Origin: an uncultured Clostridia bacterium
GTDB lineage: Bacteria; Bacillota; Clostridia; Christensenellales; Borkfalkiaceae
Length of the DNA stretch: 13,210 nucleotides
Direction: 5' to 3'
Assembly: GCA_945834965.1 (NCBI GenBank)
Contig: CAMAHZ010000019.1
Coordinates: 1-13,210, forward strand
The notes under the pieces are model-generated. The model searched no databases, had not been told where the DNA came from, and saw nothing but the letters and a program-made list of their open reading frames with translations. This document shows positions 12,768 to 13,210 of the stretch, piece after piece (position 1 is the first letter of the stretch; each line of letters begins with the position of its first letter). The position numbers were made by a program, and so were the translations under genes.

Positions 12768-13210
12768 TTAATATGCGCTATACTGCGGTAAGTTGATTGC
12801 GCCTACGAACTTATAGATGATTTCGACTTCCTGCATTTTTCTGCCATCGTATTTCTCGGTTTCGCCGATATAAATCTTTTCGATGAAACTGTTGAGAATT
12901 TCGGGCGTCAACTCTTCGATTTTCGTGTAACTCTTTACAACTTTCAGAAACTTCGAGAGTCTTTCTTCGTCCTGCAAGGACGCGGATAAAGCGTTTTGCA
13001 ATTCTTGAATTCTTGTTTTCAGGTCGACGCCTTCGTTCTCGTAAGATTTTGCAAGAAAGTCAAATCGTTCGTCGGTGATTTTGCCGTTTACGTTATCTTC
13101 GTACAGTTTACGGATAATTCTGCCGATTTCTTCTTGCCGTTCGCTTAGCCGTTTCAACTCGGTTTTCGTTTTAGATTGAAACTTTTCCGTTTCTTTTTTA
13201 GAGCCCGACA
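12768..13210 (-). CDS. Large serine recombinase, C-terminal part (runs off window edge)
   Basis: The reading frame is open from the right edge to TAA at 12768-12770. It matches the C-terminal end (recombinase coiled coil and DUF4368-like domain) of large serine recombinases. These excise and integrate clostridial transposons and integrative elements such as the Tn4451/Tn5397 type. The residues IIRKLYEDNVNGKITDERFD and FLKVVKSYTKIEELTPEILN are typical of that region, with a helical coiled coil before them. A TTG at 13155-13157 is not a real start, because the same frame continues upstream to the edge with similar helical sequence. The catalytic serine domain lies outside the window, so activity cannot be judged. 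The protein ends normally at QYSAY. It points toward the + strand chromosomal genes. Confidence 0.85.
   Translation of the reverse strand, partial: SGSKKETEKFQSKTKTELKRLSERQEEIGRIIRKLYEDNVNGKITDERFDFLAKSYENEGVDLKTRIQELQNALSASLQDEERLSKFLKVVKSYTKIEELTPEILNSFIEKIYIGETEKYDGRKMQEVEIIYKFVGAINLPQYSAY

Noticed and set aside
13155..13157. TTG as the true start of the recombinase fragment
   Set aside because: The same frame stays open to the window edge with continuing helical, recombinase-like sequence, so the gene is cut by the window.
1..13210. CRISPR arrays, tRNA or rRNA genes and known riboswitches
   Set aside because: No repeated spacer pattern, cloverleaf or recognisable leader structure was seen on either strand; gaps are short and explained.

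Overview
The window reads as chromosome from a Clostridia-like, endospore-forming Bacillota of moderate G+C, probably an uncultured gut-type lineage. The sporulation pair yabP-yabQ directly upstream of divIC, the ybaB-recR pair and the Gram-positive-type gyrB and gyrA support this. The rank below class is inference. Almost everything is on the + strand. The two exceptions are a tiny cysteine-rich gene and a recombinase fragment at the right edge.

Positions 1-4610 hold housekeeping genes: ybaB (nucleoid-associated protein), recR (recombinational repair), gpsA (glycerol-3-phosphate for phospholipids) and typA/bipA (ribosome-associated GTPase), then a stand-alone TfoX N-terminal domain protein and a GNAT acetyltransferase. 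Spacings are 3-21 nt or ATGA overlaps, apart from a 55-nt gap before typA.

Positions 4611-7293 hold yabP-yabQ-divIC-ppx, coupled by overlaps, then a membrane protein with an HEGAH zinc motif resembling M50 site-2 proteases, closed by a clear intrinsic terminator. A good sigma-A promoter sits inside the 3' end of yabQ. It could let the cell-division gene divIC be transcribed independently of the sporulation genes.

Positions 7294-7586 look intergenic but carry a 51-codon minus-strand gene with eight cysteines (a probable two-zinc protein) and a strong extended -10 promoter for gyrB. Positions 7587-12107 encode gyrase: gyrB then gyrA. GyrA has Ile at the classical quinolone-resistance position (E. 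coli Ser83) and Met inside the GyrA-box.

Positions 12108-12742 hold a 13-bp hairpin, a CDP-alcohol phosphatidyltransferase gene with a complete catalytic motif but no ATG/GTG/TTG early enough to make its first helix, and a terminator overlapping its stop. From 12768 to the right edge, on the minus strand, is the C-terminus of a large serine recombinase. The window therefore ends inside a probable integrated mobile element whose chromosomal junction should lie close to 12743-12767.

Most of the window is ordinary core genome. The most notable points are the unlisted cysteine-rich small protein, the start-codon problem of the phosphatidyltransferase, the GyrA Ile98 residue, the M50-like protein and the mobile-element edge.
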